Source: Nocardia rhamnosiphila NBRC 108938
GTDB taxonomy: Bacteria > Actinomycetota > Actinomycetes > Mycobacteriales > Mycobacteriaceae
Direction of reading: 5' to 3'
Assembly: GCF_000720425.1 (NCBI RefSeq)
Contig: NZ_JOAJ01000001.1
Span: 1,736,001-1,800,000, forward strand
Length of the DNA: 64,000 bases
Part shown: positions 10,414-18,478 of the stretch, piece by piece
How positions within the stretch are numbered: position 1 is the stretch's first letter
Layout: each line of letters opens with the position of its first letter
Program-made: the position numbers and the translations under genes
The notes under the pieces: model-generated
Databases searched by the model: none
What the model was told of the DNA's origin: nothing
What the model saw: only the letters and a program-made list of their open reading frames with translations

Positions 10414-10887
10414 GTGCAACGTTCTCTCGCCGCCGGCGTCGACTCCAACCGGCTCGCCATCGCACTGATGGGAGTGGTAGCGATCCTGTTCGCCGCGGTT
10501 CCGATTGGCTACAACGCGCTGTTCCTGGTGAATTCACAGATCGCGACGGGCACCGCGGTCGAGTTCGGTCACGAGCTCACCGACAACACCAAGGGCAGCC
10601 GTCCGGCGGGCACCTCCACCGTCATCGAGTTCACCACCGCCGCCGGAGAGACAGTCCGATTCGACGGCGGCCCGGCGGCCTCCTCGCTCTATACCGATCT
10701 CGGTGACCGTGTTCCGGTCCGCTACGACCCCGGCGATCCGGACCACGCGATGGTCGACGAAGCGTTCCTCTTCGTCCGACTCACCTACCTGCCGCTGATC
10801 TTCGCCGCCCTCGGCGCCGCCGCGCTCGGGACGGTCGCGTGGATGATGCTGCTGCGATCCCGGATCCGACAGCCGGCCATTCGATAG
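10414..10887 (+). CDS. DUF3592-type membrane protein
   Basis: 157 residues from a GTG with AGGAAGG seven bases upstream. Two transmembrane helices (about 11-36 and 126-148) flank an extracytoplasmic beta-rich domain with the family pattern STVIEFTTAAGETVRFDG ... LGDRVPVRYDPGDPDHAMVD. DUF3592 proteins are small, of unknown biochemical role, and common in actinobacteria. The gene stands alone between two minus-strand loci. Confidence 0.75.
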   Translation: MQRSLAAGVDSNRLAIALMGVVAILFAAVPIGYNALFLVNSQIATGTAVEFGHELTDNTKGSRPAGTSTVIEFTTAAGETVRFDGGPAASSLYTDLGDRVPVRYDPGDPDHAMVDEAFLFVRLTYLPLIFAALGAAALGTVAWMMLLRSRIRQPAIR

Positions 10888-10982
10888 GCCCGACGGGATT
10901 CGGTCACCGCCCGCCCATGTCGCCGCAGAGCGTCCGCGGCGCACGCGAATCCCTCGCAGCTCCGCCCCTGCGCGCGGTGGTT

Positions 10983-11429
10983 TCAGCGTCCACCACGACC
11001 GCGAGCAGCCCCGAGGCGAGCGGACCCGGTGCCGAAGGGCACCGGGCAGCCCGGCGTTCCACTACAGACGAGCAGGTCGTCGCATCCGGCGTCCTGCGCG
11101 GCCCGCAGGGTATCGCGCACCGCGGACAGCTCGGCGAGCTCCGCATCGACCTCCGCGAGCTTCACCGCAACCCGCGCCCGCAGCCCGCCGTCGCGCCGCC
11201 GGGACCGCCGGGTGGTGGTCAGCAGGCCGGCGATCTCGTCGAGTGTGAACCCCAGCCGCTGGGCGGCTTTGATCATCCGCAGCACCGTCACCGCCTGTTC
11301 CGGATACAACCGGTGGCCACCCGGGCTCCGCGCCGGCCGGGCCAGCAGTCCCCGGCGCTCGTAGTAACGCAACGTCTGCGTGTTCACACCGGCCGCCGCA
11401 GCCAGTTCGCTCGTGCGCAACCCGGTCAC
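10983..11429 (-). CDS. MerR-family regulator
   Basis: 148 residues from GTG. Helix-turn-helix and wing: TSELAAAAGVNTQTLRYYERRGLL, with SPGGHRLYPEQAV following. Then comes the dimerisation helix and a Cys-bearing tail AGCDDLLVCSGTPGCPVPFG, which may bind a metal or react with an electrophile. It is the second gene of an operon: the upstream ORF's stop overlaps this GTG. The operon promoter has the overlong 19-bp spacer and palindrome that MerR proteins act on, so autoregulation is likely. Confidence 0.88.
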   Translation of the reverse strand: MTGLRTSELAAAAGVNTQTLRYYERRGLLARPARSPGGHRLYPEQAVTVLRMIKAAQRLGFTLDEIAGLLTTTRRSRRRDGGLRARVAVKLAEVDAELAELSAVRDTLRAAQDAGCDDLLVCSGTPGCPVPFGTGSARLGAARGRGGR

Positions 11430-11770
11430 CGCCGGCCACCGAGCGCGGTGTCCACCCGCGCGGCGAACGCGTCGAGCACATCGACGTACGCGCCGGAAAC
11501 CCCGACCTCCATGAGCACACCGGAGCCGGTGCGGGCGAAGCCGAAGCGGAAGAACGCACAGCAGCTCGACTCCCGCCCTGCCAGGTCTCGCGCCACCGGC
11601 TCCGCGGCCGGATCGATCACCAGTTCCAACCGCGCCGGATCCGGCCGGTGGGTGCAGCGCACGGATTCGGCGAAGAACCGATCGAACTCCGCGATCCGGA
11701 TCGGCTGCTCCACCGTGGGCAGGGTGCACACCTGCGGCACCCATCCCTCACCACCAGGAGAAACGTTCAT
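11426..11770 (-). CDS. Conserved MerR-partner protein with vicinal cysteines
   Basis: 114 residues from the ATG giving MNVSPGGEGWVPQVCTLP. Key blocks: VCTLPTVEQPIRIAEFDRFF (about 14-33) and DLAGRESSCCAFFRFGF (about 67-83) with a Cys-Cys pair, then a C-terminal amphipathic region. I have seen this small family beside MerR genes in actinobacteria but know no activity; the paired cysteines suggest metal or redox-stress handling. The transcript may be leaderless, since the -10 lies only about 8 bases from the ATG. The gene overlaps merR by 4 bp. Confidence 0.6.
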   Translation of the reverse strand: MNVSPGGEGWVPQVCTLPTVEQPIRIAEFDRFFAESVRCTHRPDPARLELVIDPAAEPVARDLAGRESSCCAFFRFGFARTGSGVLMEVGVSGAYVDVLDAFAARVDTALGGRR

Positions 11771-11777
11771 GACACCA

Positions 11778-11808
11778 CGGTAAGCCTGTACCCCGGTACA
11801 GGAGGCAA
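11778..11808 (-). promoter_or_regulatory. MerR-type promoter and operator
   Basis: An 18-bp perfect palindrome, CCTGTACC-CC-GGTACAGG (11785-11802), sits between minus-strand -35 TTGCCT and -10 TTACCG, with a 19-bp spacer. Overlong spacers with a central palindrome are the hallmark of MerR-activated promoters. Confidence 0.65.
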
Positions 11809-12064
11809 CCCCGAATCCGGGTACCGGATGCGTGCGGCGCGCAGCACGCGGCACGGTCTTCTGTAGCCGCTACCCAGAAGGCGAGGTCGCAGGCCTCGGT
11901 GGTTCGAGGTTTTCTCGCGGTCCGTGCGCTGTTCGTGCCGCGGCTGCTGGGGACATCGACGGCGCCGACAGCGTTGGATCAGGTGCATCCCGGGGCCGAG
12001 CAGGTGTGGCGGTATTTGCCGTGCGACCGGGGCCCGAGGACGGCCTACGCCATGCCCTGAAGTC

Positions 12065-12400
12065 TCAGGCGCAGACGCGGTTCAGTTCGTCCGTGGCGGG
12101 GCCCAGGTCGGAGACGGTCTCATCGATCAAGGCATCGGCATAGCCGGTGATAGCTTCCCTCTCTTCTCCGACAGCCAGGGCTGCCACGCCCGACAGCCTG
12201 TCCGACAAGGCTCGCGTGGTGGCGTCATCCATCGTGCCGCCGCTGAGGTCGATCGCGGCGTTGATCAGATCGATGGCTTTTGCACAGCTGGGTGAACTCG
12301 CATGCGCGGGCGCTGCGGGCAGGAGCTGCAGGGCGGTAACCGTTGTGGCAGTCAGCAGAGCAGCGCTTCTCGGCCAGGGCAGGCAGCCGTTTCGAATCAT
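12065..12400 (-). CDS. Small secreted protein
   Basis: 111 residues. A Sec signal peptide is clear: basic start, hydrophobic core about 12-30, and PAHASS cleavage site near 33-35. The mature part is a short helical protein with two cysteines, one near the start (PSCAKAIDL) and one at the end (NRVCA), which could form a disulfide. I do not recognise a family. Its codon use is less G/C-biased than the neighbours. Confidence 0.6.
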   Translation of the reverse strand: MIRNGCLPWPRSAALLTATTVTALQLLPAAPAHASSPSCAKAIDLINAAIDLSGGTMDDATTRALSDRLSGVAALAVGEEREAITGYADALIDETVSDLGPATDELNRVCA

Positions 12401-12656
12401 TGCCGATGCGTGCCGGGGTCGGGCCTGTGTCGCAGGTCCCGGGGTCGGTGCGGTGGTGATCTCCGCCGGAGGCAGCCCGGGTGCCTCGGATCGGCGGACC
12501 AGCCGAACTCGAGCGATATCGGCCGCGCCGGAGCGGCGATCCTCACCGGCGACCTGTTCGCCGGAACCTGAATGTCGTTTCAGTGATGCGTGATTCGCTG
12601 TGGAAAGCTACGTTCATCGGCGACGAGTTGCTGTGCGTGTGTGAGGGTGAGCAGAG

Positions 12657-14558
12657 GTGAGTGTGGCCAGGATCAGGGTGCGTGACCGGTTGCGATTCTG
12701 GTTCGACCGGACGATGGATCGCGGGACTCCGGCGTTGATCGGTTGGCTCGGTCTGGCGTCGGCGGTGCTGATCGCGGTGACCACGGCCCTGGCCGCGCTG
12801 CTGGCACCGGCCGATGTGGCGGGAGTCAAGGGCGGCTGGGTCGGTGTGGCGTGGATGAGTTTGCTGCGCACGCTCGATCCCGGGACCATGGGCAGCGACG
12901 ACGCGACGGTGTTCAGCGTGCCGTTTCTGGTGCTGATGCTGGTGGTGACGCTCGGCGGGATCTTCATCGTCAGCTCGTTGATCGGTGTGCTCGTGACCGG
13001 GATGGAACATCGGATCGCGGAACTGCGCAAAGGCCGGGCCCCGCTGATCGAGGCCGGACACACGGTCGTGCTGGGCTGGTCGGATCAGGTGTTCACCGTG
13101 GTGGCCGAGCTGGCCGCCGCGAACCAGAGAACTCGCCGCTCGAGCGTGGTGGTCCTGGCCGATCGGGACAAGGTCGATATGGAGGACCAGATCCGCGCCC
13201 GGGTCGGCAACACCGGCCGAACGCGGGTGACCTGCCGGTCGGGCAGCCCCCTCGAGCGCAGCGATCTGGAGCTGGTCAGCCTCGACACCGCCAAGTCGAT
13301 CATCGTGCTGCCGCGGCCCGGTGACGATGCCGATATCGACGTGATCAAAGCCCTACTACTGCTGAACAACCGGTCGTGGCCGGCCCGGCGACCGCATATC
13401 GTCACCGCGGTGCGTCAGTCGGAGGACGTGGCCGCGGCCCGGCTGGCCACCGACCCGGACACATTGGTGATCGATGCCGAGGACATCACGGTGCGGATCG
13501 TGGTTCAGTCGCATCGCCAGTCGGGCCTGTCCACGGTGTGCACGGACCTGCTCGACTTCGCCGGCAACGGACTCTACCTGCGGGCAGAGCCCGCCCTGGC
13601 CGGCCGGACCTATGGTGAGGCGCTGAGTGCCTACAACACGAGCTGCCCGGTAGGACTGCGCCGCAGTGGCGGGACGGTGGCGGTGAACCCGCCCATGGAC
13701 ACGGTCATCGCCGAGGACGACCAGATCATCGTGATCGCCGAGGACGATCTTCTGGTGGAATTGGCGCCCGAGGCGGTGCCCGTGGTCACCGAGGCCCTGG
13801 TGCAGGTCCCGGAGGACGCCGCCGACCCGGTGCCCGACCGGACCCTGCTGATCGGGTGGAACTCGCGCGGCCCCCGCATTCTCGGCCTGCTCGACGAGTA
13901 CGTCGCCCCCGGCTCGGTGCTCGACATCGCGGCCCCACATCCGCCACCCGAGGAGGTCACCGACAGTCCGCGGATCAACTTGACTGTCGGCTACCGGCCC
14001 TGCGAGCCGACCAGCCGACGCTCGCTGGAAGCGCTGAGTCCGGGCAGCTACCAACACGTCGTCGTGCTCACCGACGACACACTCGACGAACACCACGCCG
14101 ACGACCGCACCCTGGTGACCCTGTTGCACCTGCGTGACATCGAAGTCCGGCTCGGCGACCCGTACTCGATCGTCACCGAGATGAACGACGATGCCAACCG
14201 GGAGATCGCGCAAGTCACCAAGGCCGACGACTTCATCGTCAGCAGTAAGCTGATCAGCCTGCTGCTGACCCAGCTCGCCGAGAACCGCCACCTGCATGCC
14301 GTATTCACCGACCTGTTCGATCCCAGCGGATCCGAGATCTACCTCAAACCCGCCCCGGATTACGTCACCCCCGGCATGGAGATCAACTTCGCCACCATCG
14401 TCCATGCGGCGCGGTTGCGCGGCGAGGCGGCAATCGGCTACCGGCTCCACCGCCACGCGGGCCGGCCGCCCGCCTACGGTGTCACCCTCAACCCGCCCAA
14501 GGACGCCCCGATCACCCTGTCCGCGCTGGACAGCGTGATCGTGGTCGCCGAAGACTGA
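12657..14558 (+). CDS. CASTOR/POLLUX-type ion channel with RCK-like domains
   Basis: 633 residues from GTG. Two membrane helices (about 26-50 and 86-115) flank a pore-like segment (60-80). A large cytosolic part follows with two NAD/RCK folds: HTVVLGWSDQVFTVVAEL (about 134-151) and RTLLIGWNSRGPRILGLL (about 392-409), each with a C-terminal TrkA-C-like half. This is the bacterial form of the CASTOR/POLLUX family, whose plant members are nuclear Ca2+/K+ channels. It stands as a single transcription unit. The ion carried here is unknown. Confidence 0.85.
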   Translation: MSVARIRVRDRLRFWFDRTMDRGTPALIGWLGLASAVLIAVTTALAALLAPADVAGVKGGWVGVAWMSLLRTLDPGTMGSDDATVFSVPFLVLMLVVTLGGIFIVSSLIGVLVTGMEHRIAELRKGRAPLIEAGHTVVLGWSDQVFTVVAELAAANQRTRRSSVVVLADRDKVDMEDQIRARVGNTGRTRVTCRSGSPLERSDLELVSLDTAKSIIVLPRPGDDADIDVIKALLLLNNRSWPARRPHIVTAVRQSEDVAAARLATDPDTLVIDAEDITVRIVVQSHRQSGLSTVCTDLLDFAGNGLYLRAEPALAGRTYGEALSAYNTSCPVGLRRSGGTVAVNPPMDTVIAEDDQIIVIAEDDLLVELAPEAVPVVTEALVQVPEDAADPVPDRTLLIGWNSRGPRILGLLDEYVAPGSVLDIAAPHPPPEEVTDSPRINLTVGYRPCEPTSRRSLEALSPGSYQHVVVLTDDTLDEHHADDRTLVTLLHLRDIEVRLGDPYSIVTEMNDDANREIAQVTKADDFIVSSKLISLLLTQLAENRHLHAVFTDLFDPSGSEIYLKPAPDYVTPGMEINFATIVHAARLRGEAAIGYRLHRHAGRPPAYGVTLNPPKDAPITLSALDSVIVVAED

Positions 14559-14579
14559 CCTCTGGCACACCGGAACGCG

Positions 14580-14603
14580 GCGCCCGCACAGTGACGCGGG
14601 CGC
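14580..14603. terminator. Hairpin terminator between convergent genes
   Basis: GCGCCCGC / GCGGGCGC with an 8-base loop, 22 bp after the channel gene stop and 13 bp before the end of the acetyltransferase gene. Confidence 0.5.
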
Positions 14604-14615
14604 GCATGAATTGTC

Positions 14616-15272
14616 CTACCCCTCGGCCCTTTCAGTCGATAGCAGCGAGTCCGGCACGGGCCGGGGTGCGCGCCACATGGGCCACAGGGCCGGTCCGCCG
14701 CCCGGAACAGTGATGGTCCCGGTCACTTCGAAGCCGAATCGTTCGTAGTAGGCGATATTCGCCTGTTTGCTGGATTCCAGGTAGGCCGGGATGCCCTCGC
14801 GGTCGCACTGTTCCAGCCGGGACTCCAGCAGTGCCTGCCCGAAACCGTGGCCGCGCCGCTCGGGATCGGTGCCGATGGTCGCGAGATACCAGTGCGGTTC
14901 GTCCGGATGCACCTCGGTCATGAGGTCCACCAGTTCTTTCCCCACGCGCAGCCGCCCGCCGAAGGCCCGGGCGAGCCGAGGGAACATGCGGAGTTCACGC
15001 CAGGAGGACGGTTTCCACCTCCCGGGCGCATCCCACAGCGCGGCCCCGCTGATCGCACCGGAGGGTGCCGACGCGATATCGACCGCACCGGTGGTGATGT
15101 GCTGATGCCGGGTCTGGGCGGCGAACAGGCGGGGCAGCCCGAGTGCCCGCCGGCGCGGATCCGGCCACAGCCATTCCATCACCGGATCGTCGTGGAAGGC
15201 GGCGGCCAGCGTGCGTGCCAGCGCGCCGATCTCGTCACGGCGCGCGGGGCGAACCTCGGGCGGGGTCGACAT
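14616..15272 (-). CDS. GNAT-family N-acetyltransferase
   Basis: 218 residues. The acetyl-CoA binding motif A is at LATIGTDPERRGHGFGQALLES (about 138-159, R-x2-GHG); the C-terminal SKQANIAYYERFGFEV block is the usual GNAT motif B. The start of the protein (VRPARRDEIGALARTLAAAF) is also typical. The substrate is not predictable. No operon partner; convergent with the channel gene. Confidence 0.88.
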   Translation of the reverse strand: MSTPPEVRPARRDEIGALARTLAAAFHDDPVMEWLWPDPRRRALGLPRLFAAQTRHQHITTGAVDIASAPSGAISGAALWDAPGRWKPSSWRELRMFPRLARAFGGRLRVGKELVDLMTEVHPDEPHWYLATIGTDPERRGHGFGQALLESRLEQCDREGIPAYLESSKQANIAYYERFGFEVTGTITVPGGGPALWPMWRAPRPVPDSLLSTERAEG

Positions 15273-15683
15273 GACTGCGTCCTCACTCTCGTGGCAGAGT
15301 TACCGGAACCGAACGATAGTTCGCGACTCCGACAGCCTCGGGGCCGGCCATCGCCGCTCCCGGTCGAACCGAGGTGCCCACGGCAACCGTGCAGCCCGAT
15401 CGGCACCGGCACCGGCGCACGCACCAGCGACAACTGGACCGGCACCGCGCCCTCGGCCATCTCTCCCACTCGAATCGGAGCGCGTCGGCCGGCCAGCGGT
15501 GGCCGCGGGGATAGAGCTGCGTCGGTGTGCTGAGCGCGGCGAACCCGGTGATCACCCGCCGGACCGCGTAGGCGTGCGCGAATCCTGGTACGACGGCGCC
15601 GGTCCAACGCCCGGCCAGCGCTCGGCGGGTGCAGCGGAAAAGCCCGTGCTTGTCTGTCCGTATGCCTCTTAAGATGCGGTCTT
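15273..15683. other. Intergenic region with possible decayed coding sequence
   Basis: About 410 bp between divergent genes. A minus-strand frame around 15450-15650 reads like a stretch of protein but breaks into arginine-rich nonsense to its 3' side, as an old frameshifted gene would. I could not identify it. No clear operator was found. Confidence 0.35.
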
Positions 15684-16607
15684 GTGCTTTCCCGACCTTC
15701 GTTCATCAGTGATGAGGCGATCGCGCAGGCGGTCGCTACGCACTGGTTGCCCGAGATCACCGATATCAACTACCTGCCGTGGGGTTTCGGCGCGCACCAT
15801 TGGCGGGTGGCCGGTGGGGGCACCACCGTATTCGTGACGTTGGATCAGTTGGAGCCCCGGCACACCGCGAAGTCGCTGGAGTCCGCCTACGCCGGAGCTG
15901 CTGCCCTGGCCGCCGCCGGGTTGAACGTGGTGTGTGCGCCGCTACCGGCCCGGTCCGGACAGTTCAGCGTCGATGTCGGGTCCGGTGCGCTCAGCGTGAC
16001 GCCGTGGCTGCGGGGCCGCAGCCCGACCGAGGAGCAGGCCCGCGAGCCCCGGCATATCCGCGAAATCGTTCGCGCGTTGGATGCGCTGCATCGTGCTGCT
16101 CCACCTGATGATCTGCGGTCATGGACCCCGCAGGTCGACCCTGGGTTCGCCGATGAGTTGCGAGCGCGCACCGCCGAGCCCTGGACAAGTGGCCCGCTGG
16201 CGGAGAAGGCACGGCAGGCCCTTGCCGCGCACATCGGTCTGATCCAACGCTGGACCGATCGCTACCTGGCACTGGCGGAGACAGCATTCTCCCGACGGGA
16301 CTCCTGGGTGCCGACACACGGCGAACCGCACAACGACAACCAGGTCGTGACCGCCGACGGGGTGCGGCTGGTCGATTGGGAGTCGCTGGCTCTCGCACCG
16401 CCCGAACGGGACTACGCCGACCTACTCGCCGTGGCGCCCGACCTGTTGTTTCCCGACCCCGGCATGGTAGAGCTGTTCGCGCTGGACTGGCGGCTCTCCG
16501 AGATCGCCGAGTACGCACGCTGGTTCGCCGCCGCGCACATCGGCACCGAAGACGACCACACTGCGTTGGCAGGGTTGTACGAGGAATTGGCCGGAGACGC
16601 GGAATAA
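15684..16607 (+). CDS. APH-fold phosphotransferase
   Basis: 307 residues from GTG. The kinase-like motifs of the aminoglycoside phosphotransferase family are present: catalytic loop WVPTHGEPHNDNQVV (about 213-227, Brenner-type HGxxHxxN) and RLVDWESLALAPPERDYADL (about 234-253, metal-binding DW). The N-lobe is poorly conserved. Such proteins phosphorylate small molecules; resistance to an aminoglycoside is possible but unproven. It faces a second APH-like gene tail to tail. Confidence 0.8.
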   Translation: MLSRPSFISDEAIAQAVATHWLPEITDINYLPWGFGAHHWRVAGGGTTVFVTLDQLEPRHTAKSLESAYAGAAALAAAGLNVVCAPLPARSGQFSVDVGSGALSVTPWLRGRSPTEEQAREPRHIREIVRALDALHRAAPPDDLRSWTPQVDPGFADELRARTAEPWTSGPLAEKARQALAAHIGLIQRWTDRYLALAETAFSRRDSWVPTHGEPHNDNQVVTADGVRLVDWESLALAPPERDYADLLAVAPDLLFPDPGMVELFALDWRLSEIAEYARWFAAAHIGTEDDHTALAGLYEELAGDAE

Positions 16608-16717
16608 GCCCGGGACGTTCCGCCGAGCGCAGGCACACCCGAATCCAGAGGTCCACCTCCCATCAGGCACTACCTGCACAGCCGCCCGAATTCCGGTCGA
16701 CACTACGGCGACCCGAT

Positions 16718-17602
16718 TCAGCGGTAGGCCAGCAAACCGTCCGTCAATTCCTCTGCGTCACCGTCGCGGTAGGCGGCGAGGGCCTGCTGCAGGGCGAAGG
16801 TTCCGGCGATCGCGGCGATGCGGGCGGTCGTTTCTCCATCCATCCAGCCACCGAGTGTGCGCACGCGCCGCAACAGGGGAACGCCGTAGCCGGCACCGAT
16901 GGCCGCAAGATCCTCGGCGGGGTCACCGAGACCGACCTCGTCCCAATCGACCACCCCGCTCAGGCGCGGCAGCCCGTCGATGCTCTCCCACAGCACATTC
17001 TCGGGTCCGAGGTCCCCATGCACCACCGCCGCCGCGAGGTCTGGAAGACCTTCGACGGCGACGAGTTCCTGTTCGGCCCGCCGACGCCCACCGGCGGACA
17101 TCAGCCCGAACAGCTCGGCGCGGACATCGCCCGCGAACCGCTGCCACCGGTCTTCCGGAGCCGGCAGGGCCGCGCGCACTCTTTCGTCGGCACCGGCTCT
17201 GGCCAGCCCGGCCAGCAGACCAACGTACTGGCCTGCGACCACCTCTGCCACCAGCGGATCATCGAGTACCTCAGCGGTCAACGAAGCTCCGGGAACACGG
17301 CTCAACACCAGGAACGGCTGCTCATCGATGCCGTCCGCGCCACCTTCCTCCAGCGGAACCGGCACACGGAAACCCAGCTCGAAGTCGGCGAGAACACGCA
17401 GAACAGCCGCTCGCCGCGGCAGCCGGGCCGCTGCGGCATCGGTGCGAGGCAGGCATACGACCCGATCCGGGCCGACCACCACCAGATGGAACTGCCCCTC
17501 ATACACAGCGAAATCCCCCGGTTCGGCATCCGGCAGCAATCGGCTCAACAGAACGCGATGCCGTCCAACCGCCAACTCCACGACACAACCTGCTCTCGCC
17601 AC
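16718..17602 (-). CDS. Second APH-fold phosphotransferase
   Basis: 294 residues from GTG. Motifs: FHLVVVGPDRVVCLPR (N-lobe strands), VVHGDLGPENVLWES (about 197-211, catalytic HGDxxxxN) and GVVDWDEVGLGDPAEDLAAI (about 220-239). Unlike the convergent neighbour, its catalytic loop is the canonical HGD form. The true start could be one of several codons further in, since the first 30 residues are weakly conserved. Substrate unknown. Confidence 0.8.
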   Translation of the reverse strand: MARAGCVVELAVGRHRVLLSRLLPDAEPGDFAVYEGQFHLVVVGPDRVVCLPRTDAAAARLPRRAAVLRVLADFELGFRVPVPLEEGGADGIDEQPFLVLSRVPGASLTAEVLDDPLVAEVVAGQYVGLLAGLARAGADERVRAALPAPEDRWQRFAGDVRAELFGLMSAGGRRRAEQELVAVEGLPDLAAAVVHGDLGPENVLWESIDGLPRLSGVVDWDEVGLGDPAEDLAAIGAGYGVPLLRRVRTLGGWMDGETTARIAAIAGTFALQQALAAYRDGDAEELTDGLLAYR

Positions 17603-18036
17603 CGTTTTTGTTCATCTCCGCACGTTGATGACCCGAATCGCGGTCACCGCGCATTCCAGAGCTCAGCGGAGGCACTGTCCGAGAACGAGGGCCGAAATCT
17701 CGGACATACGCAACCGCAGTGAACGAAACACTTTAGCAACACGCAGCGCCGCCGCGCCGCCGGGTCGCTGTCGTTGATCGCCACCGACGGTCGAGCTTTG
17801 CGGTCGGTGCGGAACAGCGGTCCGGATCGGCGGCCGGCCCTTTTGCCGCCAGTACACACACGCCGCATCCAGCGCGGTCAACCGGATGTTGAACGTCTTC
17901 GCCGACTTGGCGCCTCACACGAAGGTGAACCAGCCACCAGTCCGATCCGGCTCCGTACCCGGCAGCGACACATCCGTGTCCGCCCGAAATCGGTGACGAG
18001 ACAATCCGGCGCTCGGCGCTCCGCCGCCGACTCCGA
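17603..18036. other. Intergenic region, no intact gene
   Basis: No frame here has convincing coding bias or a recognisable protein. It lies directly upstream of a truncated DUF397 sequence and may hold the decayed remains of its usual XRE-regulator partner, but I could not identify any helix-turn-helix in it. Confidence 0.4.
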
Positions 18037-18216
18037 ACGCAGTGGTTCAAGCGCAGTCGTAGTGGTGGCAACAGGGATTGCGTCGAGGCTACCCAACTCA
18101 CACACGACCGGGTCGGCGTGCGGGACAGCAAGAATCCGACGGGGCCCGCGCTCGTCTTCACCCCTATCGAATGGGACGCCTTTCTGAAAGCCGCGAAGAC
18201 CGGCACGTTCGGCTGA
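18037..18216 (+). pseudogene. DUF397-domain remnant
   Basis: The frame reads TQWFKRSRSGGNRDCVEA then VGVRDSKNPTGPALVFTP, IEWDAFLKAAKTG and a stop. This is the almost complete DUF397 domain (W-x-K-S-x-x-S-x-G-x-x-x-C-V-E, VRDSK, FT-x-x-EW-x-A-F). No start codon or ribosome site is found just upstream, though the frame stays open. DUF397 genes normally sit beside an XRE-family regulator in actinomycete whiJ-like loci; none remains. So it is a 5'-truncated relic unless an unusual start is used. Confidence 0.65.
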
Positions 18217-18478
18217 CGCGCCCCCGGCCCACACACGCCTTCCACCACAGCTCTCGCTGTTCGGAAGGAAGTTACCGGTCCGCGCCGCGGTGCACTCGGG
18301 AGGAACGGACCCGCCGAGTGCACCGCCGGAAGCGGCTGTCCGTCCGCTCGCGCATTCCGTGAAAACGCGAATCCCACCCGCCCCCGATCGCTACCATCAC
18401 TGAACAAATTCCGGGTTGTGTACCGAACCCTCCCGGTTGACCGGGTCGGGCACTGTTGCCCGGGAAGCGTGAGATGCA

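Noticed and set aside
11871..12064. Small plus-strand frame ending CDRGPRTAYAMP
   Set aside because: No ribosome site and no recognisable family; composition does not differ from intergenic sequence.
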